The position numbers and the translations under genes were made by a program. Shown piece by piece: positions 15,932 through 23,408 of a stretch of 27,908 nt of DNA (its first letter is position 1; every line of letters starts with the position of its first letter). The notes beneath the pieces were generated by a model. The model ran no database searches. It was not told the DNA's origin and saw only the letters and a list, made by a program, of their open reading frames with translations. The stretch covers positions 1 to 27,908 of the forward strand of contig JANNAV010000057.1 in assembly GCA_031384695.1 (NCBI GenBank). Direction: 5' to 3'. This DNA comes from JANNAV01 sp031384695 (GTDB lineage Bacteria > Pseudomonadota > Alphaproteobacteria > Rhodobacterales > Rhodobacteraceae).

Positions 15932-16470
15932 CTGGCCTCCTCCGCCGCGATGGCGCGCAGCCGTTTCTTCACTTCGGACATCCGCCAGGCGATGGTGCCT
16001 TCGGACACACCCAGCACCGCCCCGGCCTCGGCCTGGGTCATCTCTTCGCCCAGGGTCAGAGCCACGGTATCGCGCAGCTCGGGGCTGAGGCGGGCCATGG
16101 TGGCGGCGAGCCAGTCTTGCGCGGCGCGGGCGACCCCGATCTCGTCCTGGCGGGCGATTTCCCAATCGCCCCAACCAGTTGCGGCGCGGGCATGGGTGGC
16201 ATGGCGGCGGCGCTGATCATGCGCGGCATTGACCACGACGCGGTAAAGCCAGGTGGAAAACCGCGCCTCGCCGCGCCAGTTCCGCAGCTTGGCGGGCAGG
16301 GCGGCGCAAATATCCTGCGCCAGATCTTCGGCCTCGGCACGCAGGCCGGTAAGGCGCCACGCGAGGCGGAACACCCGGTCATAATGGCGTTCCAGCAGCA
16401 GGCCAAACGCCACCCTGTCGCCCGAAGCGGCGGCGGTGGCGAGGGTTTCATCGGGGGTATCCATCAACAT
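15928..16470 (-). CDS. ECF-type RNA polymerase sigma factor
   Basis: A sigma-70 family ECF factor of about 180 residues. Region 2 includes ERHYDRVFRLAWRLTGL, then AEDLAQDICAALPAKLRNW and FSTWLYRVVVNAAHDQRRR; region 4 includes LSPELRDTVALTLGEEMTQ and the helix-turn-helix LGVSEGTIAWRMSEVKKRL. The exact start is uncertain: ATGs at 16470 and 16464 both give a normal N-terminus and neither has a clear Shine-Dalgarno sequence; longer frames add Pro/Ala-rich non-homologous sequence. The stop overlaps the VWA gene start by ATGA. Family practice suggests the neighbouring membrane protein controls it; the regulon is unknown. Confidence 0.92.
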   Translation of the reverse strand: MLMDTPDETLATAAASGDRVAFGLLLERHYDRVFRLAWRLTGLRAEAEDLAQDICAALPAKLRNWRGEARFSTWLYRVVVNAAHDQRRRHATHARAATGWGDWEIARQDEIGVARAAQDWLAATMARLSPELRDTVALTLGEEMTQAEAGAVLGVSEGTIAWRMSEVKKRLRAIAAEEAR

Positions 16471-16586
16471 CACATTAGCTTGGACGCGGCGCGCGGGGCA
16501 ATCCTTGGTAGCAGGGGGGAAATATCGCAAGCGCCGGGATTTGCTATGGGCTGGGATGGCGGGATGTGCTGCAATCGGGTTGGGCG

Positions 16587-16704
16587 CAGCGGGGGGGTGC
16601 GCTCCCGCAGCCACTGTTGAAGAGCGGGGGTTTCACACCCCCGCACCCCTGTGGGATATTTGAGCAGAGAAGAAGCGGGGGGACAATTTCAGGCGAATTG
16701 TCTG
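16587..16704 (+). repeat. Palindromic repeat element (copy B of the GGGGGTTTCACACCCCC family)
   Basis: One clear unit (from 16622) contains GGGGGTTTCACACCCCC, preceded by a degenerate unit (about 16587-16621). It is followed by the family tail CCTGTGGGATATTTGAGCAG and a second hairpin, GACAATT (16682-16688) / AATTGTC (16696-16702). It lies upstream of the ECF sigma gene in a 440 bp stretch without genes. Confidence 0.9.
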
Positions 16705-16799
16705 GAGCGGGGGGCGCGTGGGGGGCGGTCATGCCGCGCCTTGTTTTCTGATCGGTTGGGCAGATCGGCCACAGGCAACAGCGGGCCCCTGACCCCTAC
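16705..16799. other. Non-coding stretch between repeat elements
   Basis: Between the palindromic element and the double-hairpin element I see no ribosome binding site, plausible reading frame or RNA gene. Together with the flanking repeats it completes the gene-free stretch 16471-16910. Confidence 0.5.
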
Positions 16800-16913
16800 A
16801 GCGTTTTGCATGTGATCTGGATCAGCAGATCAAATGCAAAACGCAACACTCCCGGCGTTTGGCCTGTCTTGGTTTGCCTTCAATCTGATTCAGATTGAAG
16901 GCAAACCGCTTTA
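16800..16913. repeat. Double-hairpin dispersed element, copy 1
   Basis: A 114 bp element with two long inverted repeats: 16801-16818 with 16827-16844 (18-bp stem, one mismatch) and 16871-16887 with 16891-16907 (perfect 17-bp stem, 3-base loop). The same sequence recurs at 23261-23373. The ends are themselves imperfectly inverted (AGCGTTTTGC against AGCGGTTTGC), as in a miniature transposable element. Its last bases supply the TAA stop codon of the minus-strand gene at 16911. Confidence 0.93.
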
Positions 16914-17402
16914 GAAAATCAACCCGTCATAGACCGCGAAGGCGCCCGAGGTGGAGGCGAGGCGGTCGGTGTTGCCGGTGTCGCGGGCGTAGGCGGCGAT
17001 GGCGGAATAGGTGCCGGGGCCGAACGCGCCGTCGATGCCGCCCCGGTAATAGCCGTTGTTGGCAAGGTTGCGCTGAATCAACCGACGCTCGGACGCAGAA
17101 TAGCTTTGGAAGGCGCGGGCGGCGGGGGTGCGGTAGATCGAGGCGGTCTGCGGATGGTAGGTGGGTTGCTGATAGGTGGGCTGGTAGGCCGGCTGATAGA
17201 CCGGCTGGCGGTACAGCGGCGGCAGGACACCGCGACGGCGCTGTTGATCGCGCACGATGGCGGTGACCGCGAGGGCGGCGGCGAGGCCCGCGACGAAGCC
17301 CTGCTCTTTCTTGCCCCATGCAAGCGCCGGGGCGGCGGGGGTGAGGGCTATGGCGAGGGCGGTTATGGTGGCGATGGCGGTGGTTTTGACAGCGGGCAGC
17401 AT
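16911..17402 (-). CDS. Secreted protein with peptidoglycan-binding-like C-terminus
   Basis: A 163-residue exported protein. The signal peptide covers about residues 1-28 (ending APALA), a second hydrophobic stretch lies at 35-50, a Tyr/Gln/Pro-rich linker (YRQPVYQPAYQPTYQQPTY) at 64-82 and a C-terminal segment at about 103-145 (SERRLIQRNLANNGYYRGGI, then DGAFGPGTYSAIAAYAR) matches the peptidoglycan-binding fold. The start at 17402 is preceded by AAAGGAAA; upstream in-frame starts add unrelated residues. It probably binds the cell wall; no catalytic domain is visible. The stop codon lies within the double-hairpin element, so transcription may end there. Confidence 0.85.
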   Translation of the reverse strand: MLPAVKTTAIATITALAIALTPAAPALAWGKKEQGFVAGLAAALAVTAIVRDQQRRRGVLPPLYRQPVYQPAYQPTYQQPTYHPQTASIYRTPAARAFQSYSASERRLIQRNLANNGYYRGGIDGAFGPGTYSAIAAYARDTGNTDRLASTSGAFAVYDGLIF

Positions 17403-17644
17403 GTCGTTTCCTTTCATTGGGTGATGGGCCGGAGCAAGGTGCGCCGGGGATTGCCAAGATATGCGCCGTTGGCCGCCGCTATGCAAAAACGCAGGTCTGA
17501 TATCGGATAACAGGCGGTAACGGCGGCTGCCCGGCAACCCGCCGGGGATGCCTGAGACGGCAACAAAACAACGGTTTCACGCCATTTTGGCGCCACATTC
17601 TTTGGTGATCATGACAGGATATATGGGAAAAGGGGTTTTCCGAG

Positions 17645-18703
17645 ATGATGACAGTTATGACGCGGGCCGATGGGGTGGTGGCGCAGGCGCTGCTGCGCAA
17701 CCGGTGGATTATCGGACTGGTGATGCTGCATTGGGCGGCGACGGCTTTGGTGATGGAGGGGCTGGGGATAGCCTATGACAACCATGCGATGGATTCGCTG
17801 ACCATGCTGTTCGGCACGCTTATACCGGCGTTCCTGTTCATCCTGCTGGTGTGGCGCGCGGTTTGCATGCTGCTGTATCTGCGCCCGGCCAAGCCGATTG
17901 CGTGGCTTGTCGCCGATATCCGCGCCGTCGTGCTGGACCGCGAGCGGCTGATGGATGGCGGGCTGACGCTGGTGATGCTGTCGATTTTCTTTTCCAACTT
18001 CTCGGGGTTGAAAGAGGTTATTCCGCAGATGAACCCCTTTGCCTGGGATCAGACCTTTGCCGATATGGACTGGGCTTTGCACGGCGGCGCCGATGTCTGG
18101 ACGCTGCTGATGCCGGTGATGGGCGCGCCTCTGGCGCTTGCGGTATTGAACGGCGCCTATGTGGGGTGGATTTTTCTGCTGTATTTCATGGTGTTCGTCT
18201 CCAGCTTTACCCGCAGCAACCTGCAGGCCCGGCAAACCTTTCTGGTGGCCTTCGTGCTGGTCTGGACGCTGGGCGGCACCATCATGGCGACGATGTTTTC
18301 ATCGGTGGGGCCGGTGTTTTACGCGCCTTTGGGCCTTGGCGACCGGTTCGAGCCGCTGATGCAACATCTGCACGCGGCGAGCGAGCATTACGTCATCAAT
18401 TCGCTGACGGTGCAGACCATGCTTTGGGATGGCTATGCGGCGGGCAAACCGGTGGCGGGGATCTCGGCGTTCCCCAGCATGCATGTGGCAAGTTCGGTGC
18501 TGCTGGCGGTTTATGCCTTCAGCTATACCCGGCTGGCGGGGATTCTGGTGAGCATTTTCGCGACCATGGTGTTCTTTGCCGCGGTGATGCTGGGCTGGCA
18601 TTATGCGGTGGACGGCTATGTCAGCGTTTTCCTGACGCTGGGCTGCTGGAAGCTTGCGGCATGGATGACGGGCGGGCCGCGCGCCTTTGGGGCACGCGGG
18701 TAA
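17645..18703 (+). CDS. PAP2-superfamily membrane phosphatase/phosphotransferase (inositolphosphotransferase-like)
   Basis: A 352-residue polytopic membrane protein with at least six hydrophobic segments. The two C-terminal PAP2 motifs are present: AFPSMH (275-280) and GWHYAVDGY with His319 and Asp323. The spacing and a preceding SSVGPVFY motif resemble the AUR1/inositol-phosphorylceramide-synthase-like branch of PAP2 more than soluble acid phosphatases. The first PAP2 motif (KxxxxxxRP) of classical members is not evident. It probably acts on a lipid phosphate or transfers a head group at the membrane; the substrate is unknown. ATGs at 17645 and 17648 are both possible. It ends 5 bp before the convergent cupin gene. 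Confidence 0.85.
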   Translation: MMTVMTRADGVVAQALLRNRWIIGLVMLHWAATALVMEGLGIAYDNHAMDSLTMLFGTLIPAFLFILLVWRAVCMLLYLRPAKPIAWLVADIRAVVLDRERLMDGGLTLVMLSIFFSNFSGLKEVIPQMNPFAWDQTFADMDWALHGGADVWTLLMPVMGAPLALAVLNGAYVGWIFLLYFMVFVSSFTRSNLQARQTFLVAFVLVWTLGGTIMATMFSSVGPVFYAPLGLGDRFEPLMQHLHAASEHYVINSLTVQTMLWDGYAAGKPVAGISAFPSMHVASSVLLAVYAFSYTRLAGILVSIFATMVFFAAVMLGWHYAVDGYVSVFLTLGCWKLAAWMTGGPRAFGARG

Positions 18704-18708
18704 GGCCG

Positions 18709-19065
18709 TTATTTCAGCCGGAAATCGAAGTGCTTGCGGACGTTTTCCTCGATCTTCCAGATGCCTTTGAAATCATGCTCGACCACAAAGGCATCGCCCG
18801 CGCTGACGGTAACCGGGGTGCCGCCGTCGGGGGTGATGGTGATGCGGCCCGCGATCAGCACCACGTATTCGTAAGCCGTATAGGTGGCGTGATAGCTGCC
18901 GGTGGTGCATTCCCATATGCCCGACATCATGTTGCCGTCGTTCGAGGTGTGCAGCACCCAGGTTTTCATCGACGGACTGCCTTCGGTGACAACCCAGCCC
19001 TCCAGATCATCGGTGGAGGCGGCGGCGGCAGGGGTGGCGGTGTTCAGTTTGACGATGGTTTGCAT
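18709..19065 (-). CDS. Cupin domain protein (DUF861/EutQ-like)
   Basis: A 118-residue single-domain cupin. The core reads TGSYHATYTAYEYVVLIAGR, then ITITPDGGTPVTVSAGDAF and VVEHDFKGIW; His59, Glu66 and His97 are candidate metal ligands. This pattern fits the DUF861/cupin_3 branch, which includes ureidoglycine aminohydrolase-like proteins; a precise function cannot be given. The start at 19065 follows ACGGAG and gives a normal length; upstream codons in the same frame overlap the aminotransferase gene and look random. It lies 31 bp after the aminotransferase and is the last gene of the cassette starting at 21476. Confidence 0.86.
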   Translation of the reverse strand: MQTIVKLNTATPAAAASTDDLEGWVVTEGSPSMKTWVLHTSNDGNMMSGIWECTTGSYHATYTAYEYVVLIAGRITITPDGGTPVTVSAGDAFVVEHDFKGIWKIEENVRKHFDFRLK

Positions 19066-19096
19066 AGCGGGCTCCGTGACGGTTTCTGAGGTGAGG

Positions 19097-20275
19097 TTAG
19101 GGTAATTCGGGATGGCTTGGCGCGTTGGCTGGCGACACAGGCCCCTGCCAATCCGACAAGGCGCGCGACAGGCGTGCAAGGCCTTCGCCCAGATTGGCCG
19201 CCGCACCGCCCCCTACCCCGACGCGGATATGGTGAGGGTGGTCATAGGCGGTGCCGGGCAGCAGGAAGGTCTTGTAGGGCGGGGCCAGCAGGTGGCGGGC
19301 GAAGGGTTCGGCCAGGGTGCTTTGCGGCGTGGGGCCATGCAGGCGGGCGAGGCCGATCAGGCCGGCGGCGGGGGGCACCCATGTCAGGCGGGGTTCAGTC
19401 GCGATGAAGGCGGTGAGGGTGGCGAGGTTTTCAGCGCCTTCGCTGCGGGCGATTGCGAGGCTGGCGGCAAGCTGGGCGGGCCGGAGGGCTATTTCGGCGA
19501 TGTGTTCGCCGAGGATGTTCATGATCTCGGATGAGTTTTCGCGCAGGATCACGGCATCGCGGATCAGCTCAGTGTTACGGCAGATCATCCAGCCGGTGCG
19601 GATGCCTTGCAGCCCGAGGGCCTTGGAGACCGAGCCGGTGGTGATGCCGCGCTCGTACAGCCCGGCGATGGAGGGCGCGCGGGGGCTGTGCCATTCGAGG
19701 CCGGCATAAACCTCGTCCACCAGCAGCCAAGTGCCGTTTTCGGCGGCGATAGTAACGATCTCGTGCAGGTCTTGCGGCGACATCAGCGCGCCGGTGGGGT
19801 TGTTGGGGTTGGTGAGGAAAATCAGTCTGGTGCGGGGGGTGAGGGCGGCGCGGATTTCGGCGGGGTCGAGGTGCCAGTTGTTTTCCTCGCGCCGGGGCAC
19901 GGTGACAAGGGTGGCACCGATGGCGCGGGCGAGGACGGCGGCTTGTGGCCAGCCGGGGGATTCGGTGATGATCTCGTCGCCCGCGTTCAGCAGTTGGCGC
20001 AGGGCGAGATAGTTAGCCTCGGCGGCACCGGCGGTGATCAGCACATCATCGGCGGTGCAATTGGTAAGGTGCGCCTGCGCCAGCACGCGTTCGCGCAAGG
20101 CGGGCAGGCCCTGAAAGCTTTGGCCGTTCCAATCCAGCGGCAGATCGGGGTTGAGATCGGCGAGGAAATCCTTGAGCAGCGGCGGGCGGGAGAGGGAGAA
20201 GCCGACGAAAGCCTCGGGCGTGCTTTCGGTGGTTTCCAGCAGGTATTCGAACAGTTTGTGAATGTGAACTTTCAT
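19097..20275 (-). CDS. PLP-dependent aminotransferase, class I/II (fold type I)
   Basis: A 392-residue cytoplasmic fold-type I aminotransferase. Visible motifs are the cofactor loop GAAEANYLAL (83-92), NPNNPTG (156-162), the PLP-pyridine aspartate in DEVY (187-190), the Schiff-base lysine Lys218 in SVSKALGLQGIRTGW and a C-terminal HHIRVGVG with the probable carboxylate-binding arginine. All key residues are intact. The substrate is not evident. The ATG at 20275 directly follows the stop of the SDR gene (20278-20276), so the two are translationally coupled. The cassette context (acyltransferase, dehydrogenase, cupin) suggests work on a small amino compound. Confidence 0.92.
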   Translation of the reverse strand: MKVHIHKLFEYLLETTESTPEAFVGFSLSRPPLLKDFLADLNPDLPLDWNGQSFQGLPALRERVLAQAHLTNCTADDVLITAGAAEANYLALRQLLNAGDEIITESPGWPQAAVLARAIGATLVTVPRREENNWHLDPAEIRAALTPRTRLIFLTNPNNPTGALMSPQDLHEIVTIAAENGTWLLVDEVYAGLEWHSPRAPSIAGLYERGITTGSVSKALGLQGIRTGWMICRNTELIRDAVILRENSSEIMNILGEHIAEIALRPAQLAASLAIARSEGAENLATLTAFIATEPRLTWVPPAAGLIGLARLHGPTPQSTLAEPFARHLLAPPYKTFLLPGTAYDHPHHIRVGVGGGAAANLGEGLARLSRALSDWQGPVSPANAPSHPELP

Positions 20276-21007
20276 TCAGCGTACATCGCGGCCCTGATTG
20301 AGGATGATGATATTGCCAGATGAGATGTCGCCTGCGGGGGATACCAGAAAGCCCACCCAGTCGGCAATTTCCGAGGGTTGCATGGCGTGGCCATGCGGCA
20401 TGGCAGCGATGGCGCGGGCGAGGACATCTTCGGAAAGCACGTTGAACAGCGGGGTTTCGGTCATCGCGGGGGCAAGGGAGTTGACGGCGATTTTGGCGCT
20501 GGCATAGCGGCGGGCGAGGTCTTTGGTCAGGGTGTCCATCGCGGCCTTGGAAGCGCGGTAATGCGGCGGATCGAACACGTCGAAATTATAGGCGCCGTTG
20601 GACGAGATGTTGACGATCTTGCGCACGCCGGGGCGGGGCAGCATCGCCTTGACCGCGCCCTGGCAGCAATGGAAGGCCGAGCCGAAGTTGACGGCCATCT
20701 GGCGATCAAGCTCTTGCGCCGGGATATCGGGGAAATCCGACATGAAGCAGGTGCCGGCGTTGTTGACCAGCGCATCGATGCCGCCGTGGCGTTGGGTGAG
20801 GCGGTCGAACAGATCGGCGATGGCCTCGGGATCGGTGAGGTCCACCGCTTCGGGGGTGAAGGCGGGGCCGAGGTCGGCGGACATCATCAGCAGCGCTGGC
20901 GCGTCGATATCGACGCCGGTGACGTGCAGGCCATCGGCCAGCAGGCGGTCGGTGATGGCGCGGCCCATGCCGCCTGCGGCTCCGGTGACGACGGCGATGC
21001 GGTGCAT
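20276..21007 (-). CDS. Short-chain dehydrogenase/reductase (SDR family)
   Basis: A 243-residue classical SDR oxidoreductase. The cofactor-binding motif TGAAGGMGRAI lies at residues 8-18, with an aspartate pair (VDID, 32-35) after the second strand that favours NAD(H). NNAG is at 82-85, the catalytic serine at 135/136 (NISSNGAYN) and the YRASK motif at 150-154. The start at 21007 is preceded by AAAGGAAC, which overlaps the stop of the GNAT gene region; an upstream open frame is a shadow of that gene. Substrate unknown. Second gene of the cassette. Confidence 0.92.
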   Translation of the reverse strand: MHRIAVVTGAAGGMGRAITDRLLADGLHVTGVDIDAPALLMMSADLGPAFTPEAVDLTDPEAIADLFDRLTQRHGGIDALVNNAGTCFMSDFPDIPAQELDRQMAVNFGSAFHCCQGAVKAMLPRPGVRKIVNISSNGAYNFDVFDPPHYRASKAAMDTLTKDLARRYASAKIAVNSLAPAMTETPLFNVLSEDVLARAIAAMPHGHAMQPSEIADWVGFLVSPAGDISSGNIIILNQGRDVR

Positions 21008-21017
21008 GGGGGTTCCT

Positions 21018-21476
21018 TTAGCTGCGGTGGGGGAAGTTGAGGCGGGTGAAGGGCCAGTCGGTGGCGAGCCATGTCTGGAAGGCGTGGCCGAGACGGGATT
21101 CGAGGCCGGAGGCGAGGTGGCTTTGGCGGGCCCACCAGAAGGCATCGGCGTCATGCGCCGGGTTTGCGGGCGGGTTGATATAGCAGCAGCCGAGGCAGGT
21201 CTGGCCATCGGGGGAGGTGACGGTATAGGCAAAGGAATGGCGGATGGTAAACTCGCGCTGGTGCCAGGCGAGGTCGATCAGGTTATCCTCCAGCGTCATG
21301 CCGTCGGGCCAGGTGCTGCCCGGTTCCATCAACCCGCGCAGGTGGGCGGCGGAGGTCATCACCGCATCATAATCGCGGATCACGTCATGGATGGTCAGGG
21401 GGCGCAGGGTGAATTCGGCGGTGGCAAGCGTGAGGGGGACGGTGAAATCGGCGGAAACAAGCGAGCGGTGGTACAT
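21018..21476 (-). CDS. GNAT-like N-acetyltransferase family protein
   Basis: A 152-residue protein resembling GNAT acetyltransferases: it opens with FTLRPLTIHDVIRDYDAVMTS, has a central SFAYTVTSPDGQTCLGCCYINP strand region and an end reading TRLNFPHRS. The usual acetyl-CoA loop (QxxGxG/A) is not obvious, so it may be a divergent or inactive member. The start at 21476 has a strong AAAGGAG ribosome binding site, suggesting this is the first gene of the cassette. The SDR gene begins 10 bp after its stop. Confidence 0.72.
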   Translation of the reverse strand: MYHRSLVSADFTVPLTLATAEFTLRPLTIHDVIRDYDAVMTSAAHLRGLMEPGSTWPDGMTLEDNLIDLAWHQREFTIRHSFAYTVTSPDGQTCLGCCYINPPANPAHDADAFWWARQSHLASGLESRLGHAFQTWLATDWPFTRLNFPHRS

Positions 21477-21542
21477 CGGCTACTCCTTTGGGTGGCATCG
21501 TTGCCGGAAGTGCGGGGCGTTGCGTTGGCGGTTGCGCGCTTC

Positions 21543-21565
21543 GCCGGATTGAAAGCAAATCCGGC
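21543..21565. other. Hairpin between the MuiA-type gene and the GNAT cassette
   Basis: GCCGGATT (21543-21550) and AATCCGGC (21558-21565) form a perfect 8-bp stem. It lies 3' of the MuiA-type gene and upstream of the GNAT gene. No T-run follows on the minus strand, so a terminator role is uncertain. The inner sequence GATTGAAAGCAAATCC resembles one arm of the double-hairpin element. Confidence 0.45.
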
Positions 21566-21609
21566 AATGTACAGGACGGAAGGGGTTTTTTCATCACAGC
21601 GCATCCCCC

Positions 21610-23232
21610 CTAGCGCAGTTCCATCCCCTCGGGCCAGGACAGCACATGCGTCAGGTTGATCGCCTTCGTCTCGCGCGGTACCAGATCGAAATCCCAGGCC
21701 AGAATGCCGCGCCGGCCGTCCACGTTTTCTTCCGTCACCGCAGGCTCGGCGGTATAGCTGATCACCAGATCCTCCTGCTCGGAATAGGGCACGAGGTCCA
21801 GCAAGCGCACCGGCCAAGCCTCGTCGGTCAGGTTTTCCACCTGCAACACCGCCTTTTCCTCGATCTGGGTCGAGGTGATCAGGATGCCCCGGTCGCCCTC
21901 GGCCCGCTCCGGCTCATCCCGCCGCAGCCGCAAACCCTCAATCGCGCCAAAGCCCAGTTCGGCCTTGTCGCCCGGTGCCAGTGCCGCCAGTTCGGTGCTT
22001 CCCATCAGAACCCCCTCGCGCATCAGATAGGCTGTGCCCTGCAGAATGATCTCGGGGCTTTCATTGACAAAATGCGCCAGCATGAACGCCGTTTCATCAG
22101 CCCGAGGCACCGCCCGAGCCTCCACCCGCGCCGCAAACCGCAGCTTGTCCAACGCCAGCCGCAGGTTCTCCACCCCCGAGGCCACATCCACCGGCACCGG
22201 ATAGGCGTAGACCACAACATCACCCTCAAAGAGGGTGGCTGTCGTTGTCACGGGCTCCATCATGGGCTCCACGATCCCTTCGGCCATGCCGCCCATCGCA
22301 TCCGCTTCTGGCGCTGATGCCGAAAGCTTCAACCGCTCCGCTTCGGCGTCATAAATCTCGCGGCGGTCAGGCCAAAGCGCCGATGAATCCGATTGATGTG
22401 CTATCTGCGCCGTCGAAAGCGTCAGCGCCACGCCCACCCAGTCTTCCCCGGAAAACTGCAGCACCAGCGCCCCGCGCGAAACCTCCAGCGCGTCGTCGCC
22501 CGCGCGGGTCAGGTTGATGTCATAAACCGGGCGCCAGTTTGCATCGACATAATGGCTGATCGTCACCACCCCCGGCCCCGCCACGTCAGCCACAAACTGC
22601 ACCGAAAGGCCAGCATAGCCCACATCGCCCCGGTCCAGCGCCACCAGCGCCGCCCGCGCCTTTTCCAGCGCCTCGCCGGCCTCACGCACCGCCTTTTCCG
22701 CCGCCGGGCGCGGGGCCGCAGCCGCCAGCGCCGCCTGCCGCGCGGTCAGCACCTCGGCGCCGATCATCTGCGCGATGCTTTTCAACCCTTCGGCGGTCAA
22801 AGCCTCGCCTTCCGCCCTGATGCCCGACAAAAACCCCACCTGCGCCTCGGCCGCCGCCACTTCCGCGTCAATCCGCGCCAGCGCGGCCCCCGCACTTTGC
22901 GCCACCACCTCCAGCCGCTCCACCCCGGCCTTGGCGGCCGCCTGCGCTGGCGTCAGAACCGCCTCGCGCGGCGGCAACCGATCGGTTCTAAGCGAAAACG
23001 CCCCAAGGTTCAGCCCTTCCGCCTGCAGCCGGATATACTCGGGCGCAGTTTCGGCAGGCAAATCTGTCACCAACAACTCATGCGCCCCCAGCGGCGCGTC
23101 AAACCGCACCTCGCGCGTCACCAGCGCGCCTTGCGGGTAAACCGTCACCGCCGTGATCTTGCTGGTGGCGAGAATGGTATCGGCCAAAGCCGGGCAGGGC
23201 AGCAGGCAAAGGGCAAAGATGAATGCACGCAT
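21610..23232 (-). CDS. Exported MuiA-family protein (DUF4139)
   Basis: A 540-residue exported protein. The signal peptide is MRAFIFALCLLPCPALA (cleavage after residue 17). The mature N-terminus (ITAVTVYPQGALVTREV) is the beta domain typical of the family, residues about 90-200 are Ala/Glu/Arg-rich and probably coiled coil, and the remainder is the DUF4139 beta-rich domain with ISHYVDANWRPVYDINL and EDWVGVALTLSTAQ. The start at 23232 is chosen because GGAGG sits just upstream; the ATG at 23244 would precede that site and lack one. The family is named after a mucoidy inhibitor; its molecular role is unclear. Confidence 0.9.
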   Translation of the reverse strand: MRAFIFALCLLPCPALADTILATSKITAVTVYPQGALVTREVRFDAPLGAHELLVTDLPAETAPEYIRLQAEGLNLGAFSLRTDRLPPREAVLTPAQAAAKAGVERLEVVAQSAGAALARIDAEVAAAEAQVGFLSGIRAEGEALTAEGLKSIAQMIGAEVLTARQAALAAAAPRPAAEKAVREAGEALEKARAALVALDRGDVGYAGLSVQFVADVAGPGVVTISHYVDANWRPVYDINLTRAGDDALEVSRGALVLQFSGEDWVGVALTLSTAQIAHQSDSSALWPDRREIYDAEAERLKLSASAPEADAMGGMAEGIVEPMMEPVTTTATLFEGDVVVYAYPVPVDVASGVENLRLALDKLRFAARVEARAVPRADETAFMLAHFVNESPEIILQGTAYLMREGVLMGSTELAALAPGDKAELGFGAIEGLRLRRDEPERAEGDRGILITSTQIEEKAVLQVENLTDEAWPVRLLDLVPYSEQEDLVISYTAEPAVTEENVDGRRGILAWDFDLVPRETKAINLTHVLSWPEGMELR

Positions 23233-23260
23233 GAAAACCTCCATTGGTGCACCACCCCAT

Positions 23261-23373
23261 AGCGTTTTGCATTTGATCTGGGTAGCAGATCAAATGCAAA
23301 ACGCAACATTCCCGGCGATTGGCCTGTCTTGGTTTGCCTTCAATCTGAACCAGATTGAAGGCAGACCGCTTTA
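23261..23373. repeat. Double-hairpin dispersed element, copy 2
   Basis: A 113 bp copy of the element at 16800-16913. The first stem (23262-23279 with 23287-23304) is a perfect 18 bp; the second (23331-23347 with 23351-23367) is 17 bp with one position that can still pair as G-U in plus-strand RNA. It fills the gap between the stop of yghU (23409) and the start of the MuiA-type gene (23232), in the same orientation as copy 1. Confidence 0.93.
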
Positions 23374-23408
23374 AGACGCCGCCCGCCTGCCTGGCAATCG
23401 GGAACAGA

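Noticed and set aside
14057..16216. 719-codon open frame on the plus strand
   Set aside because: Antisense to the VWA and sigma genes; Gly-rich, no motifs, no ribosome binding site. A by-product of high third-position GC.
21645..23262. Plus-strand frames opposite the MuiA-type gene
   Set aside because: His/Arg/Gln-rich shadows; the minus-strand gene has a signal peptide, a ribosome binding site and DUF4139 motifs.
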